From UBA10908 sp964608965 (GTDB lineage: Bacteria; Bacillota; Clostridia; Peptostreptococcales; Anaerovoracaceae), in the NCBI GenBank assembly GCA_964608965.1, contig CAZSPZ010000008.1:1-64000 (forward strand): a stretch of 64,000 nucleotides of DNA, written 5' to 3'. The position numbers were made by a program, and so were the translations under genes. Shown here in pieces: positions 1 to 10,600 of this stretch. The notes under the pieces were generated by a model. That model ran no database searches and had not been told where the DNA came from. It worked only from the letters and a program-made list of their open reading frames with translations. The first letter of the stretch is position 1. The number at the start of each line of letters is the position of its first letter.

Positions 1-2455
1 GCGTTTTTATCTGCCGGTCGATGGAGGGGATATGCTCGAAAAAGTCCAAAGCTTCGTCGATCGTCATGTCAAGCACTTCGAATATACTTTTTCCTTTGTA
101 CTTGACCTCCAATGTTTCCCTATTATAGCGCTTTCCCTTACACACTTCGCAAGGCACATAAACATCCGGAAGAAAATGCATTTCTATTTTGATGATGCCG
201 TCTCCGCTGCAGGCCTCGCAGCGTCCGCCTTTTATATTAAAGCTGAACCTGCCCTTTTCGTATCCTCTGATTTTTGCTTCGGAGGTTTGGGCAAACAGAT
301 CTCTTATATGAGTAAAAACACCGGTGTACGTGGCCGGATTGCTCCTGGGCGTTCTTCCGATGGGGGATTGATCGATGTTGATCACTTTATCGATATTCTC
401 GATGCCTTCGATAGCCTTATATTTCCCGGGTTTATCTTTGGCTCTGTACATTTCTCCGGCTAAAGCTTTATAGAGAATTTCATTGATTAAACTGCTTTTT
501 CCGGAACCGGAAACACCCGTAACGCTCACCATTTTGCCAAGAGGTATTTCAACATCGATATTCCGTAGATTATTTTCTTCGGCGCCTATAATTTTTATCG
601 ACTTCCCGTTGCCCTTGCGCCTCTCTTTGGGAATGGCGATCTTTTTTTTACCGGAAAGATACTGCCCGGTAATGGATTCTTTACATGCTTTGATATCTTC
701 GAGGCTTCCCTGCGCGACCAAGTATCCGCCTTCTATTCCCGCGCCCGGACCTATATCGATGATTTGGTCGGCGGCAACCATGGTTTCTTCGTCGTGTTCC
801 ACCACAATAAGAGTGTTGCCTAAATCCGTCAACTCCCGCAACGCGGCAAGAAGCTTTGCATTATCCTTTTGGTGGAGGCCGATGCTTGGTTCATCCAAGA
901 TATAAAGAACACCCACAAGAGAGGAACCTATCTGTGTAGCCAGCCTGATCCGCTGGGCTTCTCCGCCCGAAAGCGAAGCAGAAGTTCTGGAAAGTGAGAG
1001 ATAATCAAGTCCTACCCCCATCAGGAAATTCAGTCTTGCCGTAATTTCCTTCACCACCATATTGGCAATCATTTTATGTTTGGGAGAAAGCTGCTCTTCC
1101 AGCTCGCCCACAAAGGTCAGCGCATTGCTGATGGACATTTCGGTTAGTTCGGCAATATTTTTACCGCCCACGGTAACTGCGAGAATTTCCGGTTTCAGCT
1201 TTTTCCCTTTGCAGACATCGCAAGGCGTAATGCTCATATAAGCATCCAGCTTGTCTTTGATATAATCCGAATTTGTATACTCGTATCGACGCTGAAGGTT
1301 GTGTATGACGCCCTCGAACGTATCGCTTCGTTTTGAAGAGGAACCGCTTGTCCTGCTGACATACGTATAATTAAGTTTTCTTCCGTTCGTCCCGTAAAAT
1401 AACTCTTTTTTAAAGCTGTCCGGTAAATCTTTGTAAGGCAAAGACGTATCTACGCCGGTATCGTCTGCCAAAGCCTGAATCAGCTGCCTATAAAACCCGG
1501 AGTACTCTAAAGAGGCATAGACGTTGGTCAATGCTCCGTCGTAAATCGTCAAATTGGGGTCGTCCACGACCAGATCGGGGTCAATTTTCTGAATAAAGCC
1601 CAAACCCTTACATTCGGGGCAGGCGCCGAAGGGAGAGTTAAAGGAAAAATTCCTCGGCTCCATTTCCTCCAGGCTGACACCGTGGTCGGGACAGGCGAAT
1701 TTTGTGCTGAAAATCAGTTCCGTCTCTTTTCCATCCATCTCCGCGATAGCCCCCACGACGCCTTCGCCGTGCATCAGCGCAAGCTCGATGCTCTCGGCCA
1801 ATCGGCTTTCTTGACCTTGCCGTATCACGACTCTGTCCACGACGATTTCGATGCTGTGCTTATGCGTTTTCTCGAGCTTTATTTCATCCTCGCTCAAGTT
1901 TCTGATTTCTCCGTCTATGCGTGCACGAACAAAACCTTCCCGCCGAATGCGGTCCAGGATTTTCTCGTGCTCTCCTTTTCTTTCCCTTATGATCGGGGAG
2001 AGCAGAGTCACTTTCGTTCCTTCTTCCATCGCCATGAATTGGTCGATAATCTGATCGATGCTCTGGCTGCTGATTTCTTTTCCGCAAACCGGGCAATGAG
2101 GAATGCCGATTCTTGCGTAAAGAAGCCGGAGATAATCGTATATTTCCGTGACGGTTCCCACCGTGGAGCGCGGATTTTTGCTGGTGGTCTTTTGGTCGAT
2201 GGAAATAGCCGGAGAAAGTCCTTCGATGGATTCCACATCCGGTTTATCCAATTGACCCAAAAATTGACGCGCATAGGCAGAGAGACTTTCCACATAACGC
2301 CTCTGTCCTTCTGCATATATTGTATCAAAAGCAAGAGATGACTTTCCCGAACCGGAAAGTCCTGTCAAAACCACAAACTTGTCACGCGGAATCGTGATAT
2401 CGATGTTCTTTAAATTATTTTCTTTCGCGCCGCGTATCACTAAATCTTTTTGCAT
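1..2455 (-). CDS. uvrA: UvrABC system protein A (UvrA), 3' end cut by window edge
   Basis: This is the damage-recognition ATPase of nucleotide excision repair; it works as a dimer and loads UvrB onto lesions. I read 818 codons in one open frame from the ATG at 2455. The first Walker A (TGLSGSGKSS) is near residues 31-40. A zinc-binding pair CPVC/ACPEC follows, then the first ABC signature (SLSGGEAQRIRLATQ) with LYILDEPSIGLH, the second Walker A (TGVSGSGKSS), and the C-terminal zinc module CEAC...CEVC. The second signature and Walker B lie beyond the window, so about 120 residues are missing. It starts 21 bases after uvrB ends and is probably cotranscribed with it. The family call is secure. 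Confidence 0.97.
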   Translation of the reverse strand, partial: MQKDLVIRGAKENNLKNIDITIPRDKFVVLTGLSGSGKSSLAFDTIYAEGQRRYVESLSAYARQFLGQLDKPDVESIEGLSPAISIDQKTTSKNPRSTVGTVTEIYDYLRLLYARIGIPHCPVCGKEISSQSIDQIIDQFMAMEEGTKVTLLSPIIRERKGEHEKILDRIRREGFVRARIDGEIRNLSEDEIKLEKTHKHSIEIVVDRVVIRQGQESRLAESIELALMHGEGVVGAIAEMDGKETELIFSTKFACPDHGVSLEEMEPRNFSFNSPFGACPECKGLGFIQKIDPDLVVDDPNLTIYDGALTNVYASLEYSGFYRQLIQALADDTGVDTSLPYKDLPDSFKKELFYGTNGRKLNYTYVSRTSGSSSKRSDTFEGVIHNLQRRYEYTNSDYIKDKLDAYMSITPCDVCKGKKLKPEILAVTVGGKNIAELTEMSISNALTFVGELEEQLSPKHKMIANMVVKEITARLNFLMGVGLDYLSLSRTSASLSGGEAQRIRLATQIGSSLVGVLYILDEPSIGLHQKDNAKLLAALRELTDLGNTLIVVEHDEETMVAADQIIDIGPGAGIEGGYLVAQGSLEDIKACKESITGQYLSGKKKIAIPKERRKGNGKSIKIIGAEENNLRNIDVEIPLGKMVSVTGVSGSGKSSLINEILYKALAGEMYRAKDKPGKYKAIEGIENIDKVINIDQSPIGRTPRSNPATYTGVFTHIRDLFAQTSEAKIRGYEKGRFSFNIKGGRCEACSGDGIIKIEMHFLPDVYVPCEVCKGKRYNRETLEVKYKGKSIFEVLDMTIDEALDFFEHIPSIDRQIKT

Positions 2456-2476
2456 TCTTATCATTATCCTTCTTTT

Positions 2477-4465
2477 CTAAAGGCTTGTCCGAACTTCAAG
2501 CAGCCTGTCGCGAAGTACGGCAGCTCTTTCGAATTGAAGTTCCTTCGCGGCGTCCTTCATCTCTTTTTCCAACATTTTCGAGTAGTCCGCCAACTCTTTT
2601 TTCGTCAGCTCCAGCAAACTCTTGCCGTTAAAACTGTCTATATCTTCTTCTATTTTTCTGGTAACCTCGATGGAGCTTCGTACAGCTTTCTCGATTGTCG
2701 TGGGTGTTATGCCATGCTCGATATTATAGGCCGTCTGAATCGCTCTGCGCCTGTCTGTCTCGGATATGGCCGCCTGCATAGCCGGGCTTATGCTGTCTGC
2801 GTACATGACGACTCTTCCCGCCGAATTTCTCGCTGCCCGACCTACCGTTTGGATTAAGGAAGTTTCCGTGCGCAGGAAGCCCTGTTTGTCAGCATCCAGT
2901 ATTGCCACGAGGGACACTTCCGGAAGGTCCAAACCTTCCCGCAGAAGGTTGATTCCGACTAAGGCGTCAAAAACTCCAAGACGCAAATCGCGGAGTATCT
3001 CTATTCTTTCGAGCGTGTCCACCTCCGAATGAAGGTAGCGGACTTTAAGCCCCGCTCCTTTCAGATAATCCGTCAGGCTTTCCGACATTTTCTTTGTGAG
3101 CGTCGTAACCAGTACTCGATAACCCTGCGCCACCTCTTTGTTGATTTCGCCGATCAGGTGGTCGATTTGCCCCTGTGTAGGCACGACTTCTATGGGGGGA
3201 TCCAGCAACCCCGTAGGCCTGATTACCTGCTCAGCATCTATGCCTCCGGATTTTTCCTTTTCGTATAGAGCCGGCGTTGCGCTGATATACATGATCTGAT
3301 TGACGTGCTCTTCGAATTCCGTAAATTTCATCGGGCGGTTATCCAAAGCGGACGGAAGACGAAAACCGTACTCGACCAAAGATGTTTTTCTTGATTGATC
3401 GCCGGCATGCATCGCCCGAAGCTGGGGAATCATTACGTGGGATTCATCGATCACAATAAGAAAATCTTTGGGGAAGAAGTCCAGCAAAGTATATGGCCTT
3501 GCTCCGGGAGGATTCCCTATCAAGTGTCTCGAATAATTTTCTATTCCTTTGCAGGAGCCGATTTCCCGAAGCATCTCTAAATCATAGCGGGTCCGCTGTT
3601 CGAGCCTTTGGGCTTCCAGAAGCTTTCCTCTATCGCGAAACCATACGAGACGATCTTCCAATTCCTCCTCGATGGTGACGATTGCCCTTTCCATGTTTTC
3701 TTTGGAAGTGACATAATGCGAGGCCGGGAATATGGAAATGTGACTGCGCTGCCCTGTTATTTCTCCGGTGAGCGGATTCATTTCTTTTATGGACTCTATT
3801 TCATCTCCGAAAAGCTCTACGCGAACAGCCTGGTCGGAGCCGGCAGGAATGATGTCGATCACATCTCCCCGAACACGGAAAGTTCCTCGCTCAAAACCCA
3901 TATCGCTGCGCGCAAACTGAATGTCCACAAGCTTGCGCAAAATTTCATTGCGGCTCTTGCGCATGCCCGGACGCAGGGACAGCGTCTGATTTTCGTAGTC
4001 TACGGGACTTCCCAGACCGTAAATGCACGATACGGAAGCCACGATGATCACATCTCTTCTTTCGGCCAGAGCTGCGGTCGCGGAGTAGCGAAGACGATCA
4101 ATCTCCTCGTTGGTATCTGAATCTTTTTCTATATAAGTGTCAGTGGACGGCACATACGCCTCCGGCTGATAATAATCGTAGTAACTGACAAAATACTCCA
4201 CCGCATTTTCAGGGAAAAACTCTTTGAATTCTCCGCAGAGTTGAGCTGCCAGGGTTTTATTGTGAGAGATGACAATGGTCGGTTTTTGGACCTGTTGAAT
4301 GACATTGGCCACGGTAAACGTTTTGCCTGATCCTGTAACGCCAAGAAGCGTCTGATGCTTTTTTCCATTTTGGATTCCTGCAACCAAACGCTTAACGGCA
4401 TCGGGCTGATCTCCTGTCATTTGATAGGGAGCCCGCAATTTAAATTTTCCGCTCTTTTCAATCAT
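2477..4465 (-). CDS. uvrB: UvrABC system protein B (UvrB)
   Basis: This is the helicase-like subunit that verifies DNA damage and recruits UvrC. At 662 residues it has the usual family length. Visible motifs are Walker A GVTGSGKT (about residues 42-49), the aromatic beta-hairpin region YYQPEAYVPSTDTYIEKD, the DESH box, the helicase motif VGRAARN, and a C-terminal UVR motif (LQFERAAVLRDRL) that contacts UvrC. The ATG lies five bases after the stop of the S4-domain gene, so translation is probably coupled. The gene pair uvrB-uvrA is common in Clostridia. Confidence 0.98.
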   Translation of the reverse strand: MIEKSGKFKLRAPYQMTGDQPDAVKRLVAGIQNGKKHQTLLGVTGSGKTFTVANVIQQVQKPTIVISHNKTLAAQLCGEFKEFFPENAVEYFVSYYDYYQPEAYVPSTDTYIEKDSDTNEEIDRLRYSATAALAERRDVIIVASVSCIYGLGSPVDYENQTLSLRPGMRKSRNEILRKLVDIQFARSDMGFERGTFRVRGDVIDIIPAGSDQAVRVELFGDEIESIKEMNPLTGEITGQRSHISIFPASHYVTSKENMERAIVTIEEELEDRLVWFRDRGKLLEAQRLEQRTRYDLEMLREIGSCKGIENYSRHLIGNPPGARPYTLLDFFPKDFLIVIDESHVMIPQLRAMHAGDQSRKTSLVEYGFRLPSALDNRPMKFTEFEEHVNQIMYISATPALYEKEKSGGIDAEQVIRPTGLLDPPIEVVPTQGQIDHLIGEINKEVAQGYRVLVTTLTKKMSESLTDYLKGAGLKVRYLHSEVDTLERIEILRDLRLGVFDALVGINLLREGLDLPEVSLVAILDADKQGFLRTETSLIQTVGRAARNSAGRVVMYADSISPAMQAAISETDRRRAIQTAYNIEHGITPTTIEKAVRSSIEVTRKIEEDIDSFNGKSLLELTKKELADYSKMLEKEMKDAAKELQFERAAVLRDRLLEVRTSL

Positions 4466-4470
4466 ATATC

Positions 4471-4719
4471 TTATTCCGATATTATTTCATATAAATCGGG
4501 AGCCTGTTCTTTTGTAACGTAGTCGGGTGTTGCTTTTACACGCACCTTTAATCTGGAATTGCCGAAGCAAATCAAAACCTCGTCTCCGGGCTTTACGTTT
4601 GCGCCTGGTTTTGCCGGTTTATCGTTGAGAAATATACGTTCCTGCTCACATGCATCGTGGGCAATGGTACGTCGTTTAATCAAACGTGAATTTTTTAAGT
4701 ATTTATCTATTCGCATCAT
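4471..4719 (-). CDS. S4-domain RNA-binding protein (RqcP/YabO-like)
   Basis: This is a small 82-residue protein that consists almost entirely of one S4 domain (MRIDKYLKNSRLIKRRTIAHDAC, then LNDKPAKPGANVKPGDEV). In Bacillus the gene after mazG (yabO, now rqcP) encodes an S4 protein of this size that helps the ribosome quality-control factor RqcH add alanine tails. Gene order here (MATE, mazG, HU, this gene) matches that locus apart from the HU gene, so the RqcP role is a reasonable inference. The start could be either of two adjacent ATGs (4719 or 4716). It begins only about 12 bases after the T-run of the HU terminator, so it depends on readthrough or on a promoter I do not see. Confidence 0.85.
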   Translation of the reverse strand: MMRIDKYLKNSRLIKRRTIAHDACEQERIFLNDKPAKPGANVKPGDEVLICFGNSRLKVRVKATPDYVTKEQAPDLYEIISE

Positions 4720-4730
4720 CTTTCATTCTT

Positions 4731-4760
4731 AAAAAGAAAAGGGGCAACCGAAGTTGCCCC
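4731..4760 (-). terminator. Intrinsic terminator after the HU gene
   Basis: The hairpin GGGGCAAC-TTCG-GTTGCCCC (4760 to 4741) is followed on the minus strand by TTTTCTTTTT. It has an 8-bp GC-rich stem and a stable UUCG loop. It lies between the HU gene and the S4-domain gene, so it should uncouple HU expression from the S4-uvrBA genes. Confidence 0.9.
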
Positions 4761-4773
4761 CACATATTGTCGC

Positions 4774-5058
4774 TTATTTCTTGTTGTTGACCGCATCTTT
4801 GAAAGCTTTGCCGGCTTTAAAGACAGGCGCTTTAGAAGCAGCAATCTTTACAACTTCGCCCGGTTTCTGGGGATTTCTTCCCATCCTGGCTTTTCTGTCT
4901 CTGATTTCGAATGTTCCGAAACCGATCATTTGAACTTTGTCACCCTTCTTAAGAGCGCCTTCTACAGATTCCATAAATGCATTGATTGTAGCCTCTGTAT
5001 CTTTTTTGGTAAGTCCTGTTTTCTCTGCTACGCTTGCTACTAATTCAGCTTTGTTCAT
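4774..5058 (-). CDS. HU family DNA-binding protein
   Basis: This is a histone-like nucleoid protein of 94 residues that bends DNA as a dimer. The sequence begins MNKAELVASVAEKTGLTKKD and has the conserved GFGTFE core and the DNA-clasping arm GRNPQKPGE. A longer reading from 5130 exists, but AGGAGG sits five bases before the ATG at 5058, which decides the start. It lies directly downstream of mazG and ends at a strong hairpin terminator. Confidence 0.96.
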   Translation of the reverse strand: MNKAELVASVAEKTGLTKKDTEATINAFMESVEGALKKGDKVQMIGFGTFEIRDRKARMGRNPQKPGEVVKIAASKAPVFKAGKAFKDAVNNKK

Positions 5059-5095
5059 CATTTCCTCCTGCATCTGCCTTGCGGCCATAAATATA

Positions 5096-5926
5096 CTATT
5101 CCAAAGTCTTTGCTTTCTCCCAAAGTTCATCCATTTCGCTTAAAGTCATGTCAATCAACCGACGCCCATCAATCAGGGCTTGACTCTCAATATAGGAGAA
5201 TCTTTGAATGAATTTTTGTGACGTAAAATTGAGAGCTTCCTCCGGGTCGATATCCAAAAACCTGGCAACATTCACCACGGCGAAGAGCAGGTCTCCCAGT
5301 TCTTCTTTTATGTGGTTTTGATCCCTGAGGCGATACGCCTCTTCCAGTTCCAGTGTCTCTTCTCTTACTTTCAGGAAGGCCTCGCTGACGTCGTCCCAGT
5401 CGAACCCTACTCTCTTGGCCTTCGCTTGAATCTTCTCGCTGCGGAGCAATGCCGGCAGGTGTCTTGGGATATTTCGCATGTCGTCGGTTTCAGAAAAGAT
5501 TTTCTTCTCACCTTGCTTCACATTTTCCCATAATTCCAATACATTGTCAACCGCCAATGCGTTATTCTGTGGGTTTTGGCCACTTTTTTTTTCGAAGACA
5601 TGAGGATGACGGCGAAGCATTTTTTCGGAAACGGCATTCGCGATATCCGTCATGGAGAATTCCCCGGCCTCCTCTGCGATCTGCGCATGCATCACGACCT
5701 GAAGCAAGACATCGCCCAATTCCTCTTTAAGATTGTGCGTGTCTTTTTTCTCTATGGCCTCCACAACTTCGTAGGCCTCTTCCACGAGGCAGCGCGTTAG
5801 ACTTTCGTGCGTCTGCTCTCTGTCCCAGGGACAGCCGCCCGGAGCGCGAAGCACCCTGATGATCGAAATCAAACGTGCTAAAGCTTCCTGTTCGCTGTCT
5901 GTGTTTTCGTAAAATTCTTCGTACAT
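5096..5926 (-). CDS. mazG: Nucleoside triphosphate pyrophosphohydrolase MazG
   Basis: This enzyme hydrolyses NTPs or dNTPs to the monophosphate and pyrophosphate as a house-cleaning function. It has 276 residues and two MazG helical domains. The N-terminal one carries VEEAYEVVEAI and EELGDVLLQVVMH, and the C-terminal one carries REETLELEEA and EELGDLLFAVVNVARF; these acidic EExxE/ExxD residues bind Mg2+. In Bacillus the homologue (YabN) has an extra methylase domain, which is absent here. The gene starts four bases after the MATE-family gene ends, and the HU gene follows. Confidence 0.95.
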   Translation of the reverse strand: MYEEFYENTDSEQEALARLISIIRVLRAPGGCPWDREQTHESLTRCLVEEAYEVVEAIEKKDTHNLKEELGDVLLQVVMHAQIAEEAGEFSMTDIANAVSEKMLRRHPHVFEKKSGQNPQNNALAVDNVLELWENVKQGEKKIFSETDDMRNIPRHLPALLRSEKIQAKAKRVGFDWDDVSEAFLKVREETLELEEAYRLRDQNHIKEELGDLLFAVVNVARFLDIDPEEALNFTSQKFIQRFSYIESQALIDGRRLIDMTLSEMDELWEKAKTLE

Positions 5927-5929
5927 TTT

Positions 5930-7549
5930 TTACCTGACAATCTTTATTTTTTTGAGTAAAATCAAAAGTTTTTCTCCGTTGGGCAATGTGGCTAATTCTT
6001 CCACCGTGACTGTTTTTGTCGTCAAAACCATAAGAAGATAAACAACAACGCCAATAAGAATGGCAAGCACCGTGGAGAGCGAATTACCTAAAATAAGAGA
6101 AGCCAACTTATACGTCGACAGCGATGCAACGCCCATGATCGCCGCGGAAACCAAAGGTTTGCAAAGCGTTTGCATGATGTCGAATTTCGTTTGCGTATAT
6201 TTTCGAACAGCCATCAAATTAAGAACCGAAGCAACGAAATACGCGGCAAGAGTACCTATGGCGGCGCCCCTTACATTGATGGAGGGAATTCCCGTCAACA
6301 CATAGGTGACAATGATTTTTACCAGTGCGCCGAAAAAAAGGTTTCTGACAGGGATCAATTGTTTTCCCACGCCTTGCAGAACACCGGTAAGCGTCTGTAC
6401 CGTAGCCAGAAAAACGATGCCCACAGCCAGAATTGCCAGACAAGATGCGGCATTCACCGCGCTGCTCTTTTGCATGGGATATAAGAGGAGCATGATCGGT
6501 TTGGCAAGCACCGCCATTCCGACGGCGCAGGGTATGCTCAAAATCAAAGCGTATCGTAAGCCCAAAGCGATATTTTTACGCATAAATTCCAGCTCGCCTC
6601 GCATGTGGGAGGAAGCGATCACCGGGACTAAACTCATGGCCACAGCCTGCGTCAGAACCTGCGGGAAGTTGATCAATGGTGCAGCCATACCGGTAAGCTG
6701 ACCATAAAGCCCTCTGGCAACAGCGGATTCATATCCGATGTCAATCAGACGAACTTTTACGATGGCTGTATCGATGGCATTGATGATCGGCATGATGGAT
6801 GCGCCTATCGTTATGGGAATTGCGATCAAAAGCAAAGCCCAAAGAATTTTCTTTGTCGATTCCAGCGGCGTTTTATCAGCGCCTTTCAAGTCGGCGGCAA
6901 TAGATTTTTTGTTCAGCTGATAAATAATAAGAATACCGGCAAAGCCGAAAATCCCTCCGGCGGTAGCGCCGAAAGAAGCGCCCGCCGCGGAATATTGAAG
7001 ACCTTTCGGCAAGAAGTATATCGCCAAGCCCAGACCGATCACCACGCGAAAAAGTTGTTCGACAACTTGAGATACAGCGGTGGGCGTCATATTTTGCCGG
7101 CCTTGGAAATATCCTCGGTAAGAGGCCATCAGCGGAACGAAAAACAAGGCCGGAGCAATGGCTTTCATTGCATAGACCGCTTCCGGCTCTTTCATGAGTT
7201 CCGTAATTTTTTCTGCTCCGAAGAAGAGGATTGAGGAAGAAGTCGCTCCTATCGCAAGTAAGAGCAGGAAGGACAGACGAAAAACCCGATGCGCCTCGTA
7301 TGGCCTGTCTAAAGCATTGCGCTCGGCAACCATTCTGGAAATGGCAGTAGGGATACCGGCTGTTGCAATGGTAAGAAAAAGCACATAAATCGGATAAGCC
7401 GTCTGGTAATACCCCATGCCGTCGTCACCGATGATGTTCGTAAGGGGGATGCGAAAAGCGGCTCCCAATATCTTGATGGCAAGCCCTGCAATTCCAAGAA
7501 TAACCGCACCTTTTACGAATGACTTATTCTTTTGTGTAACCGAGGTCAT
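5930..7549 (-). CDS. Polysaccharide/lipid flippase of the SpoVB-YabM (MOP) family
   Basis: This is a membrane protein of about 539 residues with 12-14 hydrophobic segments. The N-terminus, FVKGAVILGIAGLAIKILGAAFRIPLTNIIG, is typical of the SpoVB/YabM/MurJ-like exporters of lipid-linked cell-wall intermediates. An upstream in-frame extension to 7636 is rejected because AGGAGC precedes the ATG at 7549. Synteny (mfd, this gene, mazG) matches Bacillus yabM. The exact lipid substrate is unknown, and a spore-coat or peptidoglycan role cannot be separated from the sequence. Confidence 0.9.
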   Translation of the reverse strand: MTSVTQKNKSFVKGAVILGIAGLAIKILGAAFRIPLTNIIGDDGMGYYQTAYPIYVLFLTIATAGIPTAISRMVAERNALDRPYEAHRVFRLSFLLLLAIGATSSSILFFGAEKITELMKEPEAVYAMKAIAPALFFVPLMASYRGYFQGRQNMTPTAVSQVVEQLFRVVIGLGLAIYFLPKGLQYSAAGASFGATAGGIFGFAGILIIYQLNKKSIAADLKGADKTPLESTKKILWALLLIAIPITIGASIMPIINAIDTAIVKVRLIDIGYESAVARGLYGQLTGMAAPLINFPQVLTQAVAMSLVPVIASSHMRGELEFMRKNIALGLRYALILSIPCAVGMAVLAKPIMLLLYPMQKSSAVNAASCLAILAVGIVFLATVQTLTGVLQGVGKQLIPVRNLFFGALVKIIVTYVLTGIPSINVRGAAIGTLAAYFVASVLNLMAVRKYTQTKFDIMQTLCKPLVSAAIMGVASLSTYKLASLILGNSLSTVLAILIGVVVYLLMVLTTKTVTVEELATLPNGEKLLILLKKIKIVR

Positions 7550-7607
7550 TATCTGCTCCTTTGAGCCTTTATATTTTGGATGGCACTTAAAAAAGTATAA
7601 CAGAATA

Positions 7608-7636
7608 ATTATATATTCAATCTTTGTCCCATGCAA
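7608..7636 (-). promoter_or_regulatory. Sigma-A-type promoter for the flippase-mazG-HU genes
   Basis: On the minus strand TTGCAT (7636-7631) and TATAAT (7613-7608) are separated by 17 bases. It is placed between mfd and the flippase gene, so it gives mazG and HU transcription independent of mfd. Confidence 0.7.
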
Positions 7637-7689
7637 TCGAGTAATCGCTGTTTTATCGGGTTTGTTTAGCCGTATCTGTCGACTTTCGC

Positions 7690-10600
7690 CTATTCGATCG
7701 AATCGGTGATCAATGAAAGCAATGCCAGAGCTTCTTGCGCCACAGGGAGTTTTTCCAGAGACAAGGATAATCGAGGTTCCACCCCTCCGAATATGGTAAG
7801 TCTTAAACCATAATCATCCAAGAGCACACCAAGCGCTTCAGGTGTCAATGAGTTTTTCTTTTCAAAAATAACGACCAACTTCTTGTGTTGCAAGACAATT
7901 TTGTGCACACCAAGAACGGAAGCCATCGACCTTATAAGAGCAATGTCCAGAAGGTTTTCCGCTTCTTTGGGAAGATCTCCGAAACGGTCCAGCAATTCAT
8001 CGATCACTTCGAGTTTATCTTCCTGATTCATCATGGAAGCAATGCGCTTGTACATCGACAGTCGAGTCAATTCATCTTCGATGTAACGTTCCGGCAAATA
8101 TGCAGGAATAGAAAGTTCCACGGAAGTATCGGCCTGAAGCGCTTTCTTCTGTTCGGCCTCTCCTTTTAATTCCCGGACAACTTCCTCCACCATTTTGCAG
8201 TAGAGTTCATACCCGATAGAGAGCATATGCCCGGATTGCTCTATGCCCAATATATTTCCTGCGCCGCGAAGTTCCAAGTCCCGCATAGCCACCCTGAAAC
8301 CGGCACCGAACTCTGTAAATTCGCGAATAGCTCGCAGTCTTTTTTCTGCTACTTCGGAAAGTACTTTATCCTTTTTATACACAAGGTAAGCGTAAGCCAG
8401 TCTGTTTGAACGCCCCACTCTCCCTCTTAACTGATAAAGCTGAGACAGCCCGAAGTGATCCGCATCCAGTATGATGATCGTGTTGACGTTTGGAATATCA
8501 AGGCCCGATTCAATAATCGTCGTAGAAACAAGAACATCATGTTCTCCTTCGACAAAGCCCATCATGACATCTTCCAGTCCCCTCTCGCCCATTTGGCCGT
8601 GGCCTACGGCTACTCTGGCTTCCGGAACCAATTCCCGGATTTTATTGGCGACCCGGACAATTCCTCTCACCCTGTTGTACACGATGAAAACCTGTCCTCC
8701 GCGGCCGATTTCCCTTCTTACCGCGTCAGACAAAAGCAGGTCATCCTGTTCCATAACATATGTTTGAACCGGATAGCGATCTTCGGGAGGTTCCTCGATA
8801 AGGCTCATATCGCGCACGCCGATCAAAGACAAGTGGAGCGTGCGCGGAATCGGGGTTGCGGACAATGTCAACACATCCACGTTCTTCCTTAGCTTCTTGA
8901 TCGCTTCTTTGTGCTGCACGCCAAAGCGCTGTTCTTCGTCTATGACCAATAATCCAAGATCTTTGAGTTCCACATCTTTAGACAGCAGGCGATGAGTGCC
9001 TACCAGTACATCTATTTCGCCTGTTTTGAGCTTCTTAATAATGCCATCCTGCTGTTTTTCGCTCCGAAACCGTGAAAGCATCTCCACTTTAAACGGGTAG
9101 GCTGAGAATCTTTCGGTGAACGTCTTAAAATGCTGGTTGGCAAGAATGGTCGTCGGAACTAAAACGACAGCTTGCTTGCCCTGTTCAATACACTTAAAAA
9201 TAGCTCTGGCCGCCACTTCGGTCTTTCCGTATCCGACATCTCCGCACAAGAGGCGATCCATGGCTTTGGAACTCTCCATATCCCTCTTGATTTCTTCGAC
9301 CGAACGCAATTGATCCGCTGTTTCTTCGTATTCGAAGCTGTCTTCGAATTCCTTTTGCCAGGCGGAATCCACATCGAACCGATATCCTTGCACAAGTTCT
9401 CTTTCCGCTGACAGCGCAAGAAAATCTTGCGCCATATCTGTTATGGCAGCCTTTGCTCTGGCTTTCGTCTTTTGCCAATCACCGCCGGACAGCCGATTGA
9501 TTTTAGGGGCAACGCTGTCGCTTCCCACATATTTTTGGATGGATTCCATCTGATCGACGGGAACATAGAGCACATCTTCCGCCGCGTATCGAATTTTCAG
9601 ATAATCCCGGACACTGCCTTGAATCTCGAGCTTTTCCACCCCGGTAAATTTTCCAACGCCATGGCTTTCGTGAACGACATAATCGCCTTTCCTTATATCG
9701 GTAAAAGCTTTTATCTCTCTACCTTTATGGGATTTTTGCGTTCGCTTTTGCTTTGTATGGGAGAAGATGTCCTGCTCCGAAATATATAGGACTTTTTCAT
9801 CGCAGTATTCCGTGCCTTGAGATAAGACTCCGTTTCTAAGTTCTACGGCAGTTCCAAGGCCTGCGCGGTCCAGAAATTCCTTTAAGTTTATGATGCGCTC
9901 TTCCGAAGAACAAGCCATGATGATTTTATAGCCTTGCTTTGCAAAACGCGAAAGCTCCGCTTCCAGAAGTTCCATGTGACCGTTAAACACGGGCGCCTGT
10001 CTGGTTGGAATGGATACGATATCGTCGAGCCTGGTCAGGCCTCGAATTTGCTGCGTAAAAGGCGTGCAATAGTAAATATCACAGAAGGATGACATTTCCC
10101 TAAGTTTGCTCAAATCGCCCCTGTTGGGAAGCGAAAGAAAATCTTCGGGGGCGCCTTCGGCTTTTTCGATGATAATTTTACGATCTTCCAAGGTTTCCTT
10201 ATCGTAGAAATCCAAAACCTCTTCCATTCGACCCGGATCGTCGACCATGACAAAGCTTGGGGCATTCAGATAATCCCAAATAAACTGGGGTTCTTCGTAA
10301 AAATAAGCGACAAAATTCTCCAAATACTGGAGGTTCATCCCTTCTTCTATACAGTCAATTAAGTAATCCCTTTTTGACCGTAGTCTCTCGGCTTCCTCCG
10401 CATCCCCGTGTTTTGCGATGGCTGATCCGTAAGCCCTTGCTATATGCTTTGCCGCTTTGGCAAAACGCTCTTCGTTTCGCACAAGAAATTGAGCCGGATA
10501 AATCTTCAGCAGCTTTTCATTTTCCTTTGATCGCTGGGTCGAGGCGTCGAACAAACGGATGGAATCTACCTCGGTATCGAAAAATTCAATTCTCGCAGGA

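Noticed and set aside
483..2341. Plus-strand open frames of 140 and 219 codons opposite uvrA
   Set aside because: They are shadows of a continuous, motif-complete uvrA frame.
7309..7509. Small frames opposite or within the flippase gene
   Set aside because: They have no ribosome-binding site and no recognisable motif.
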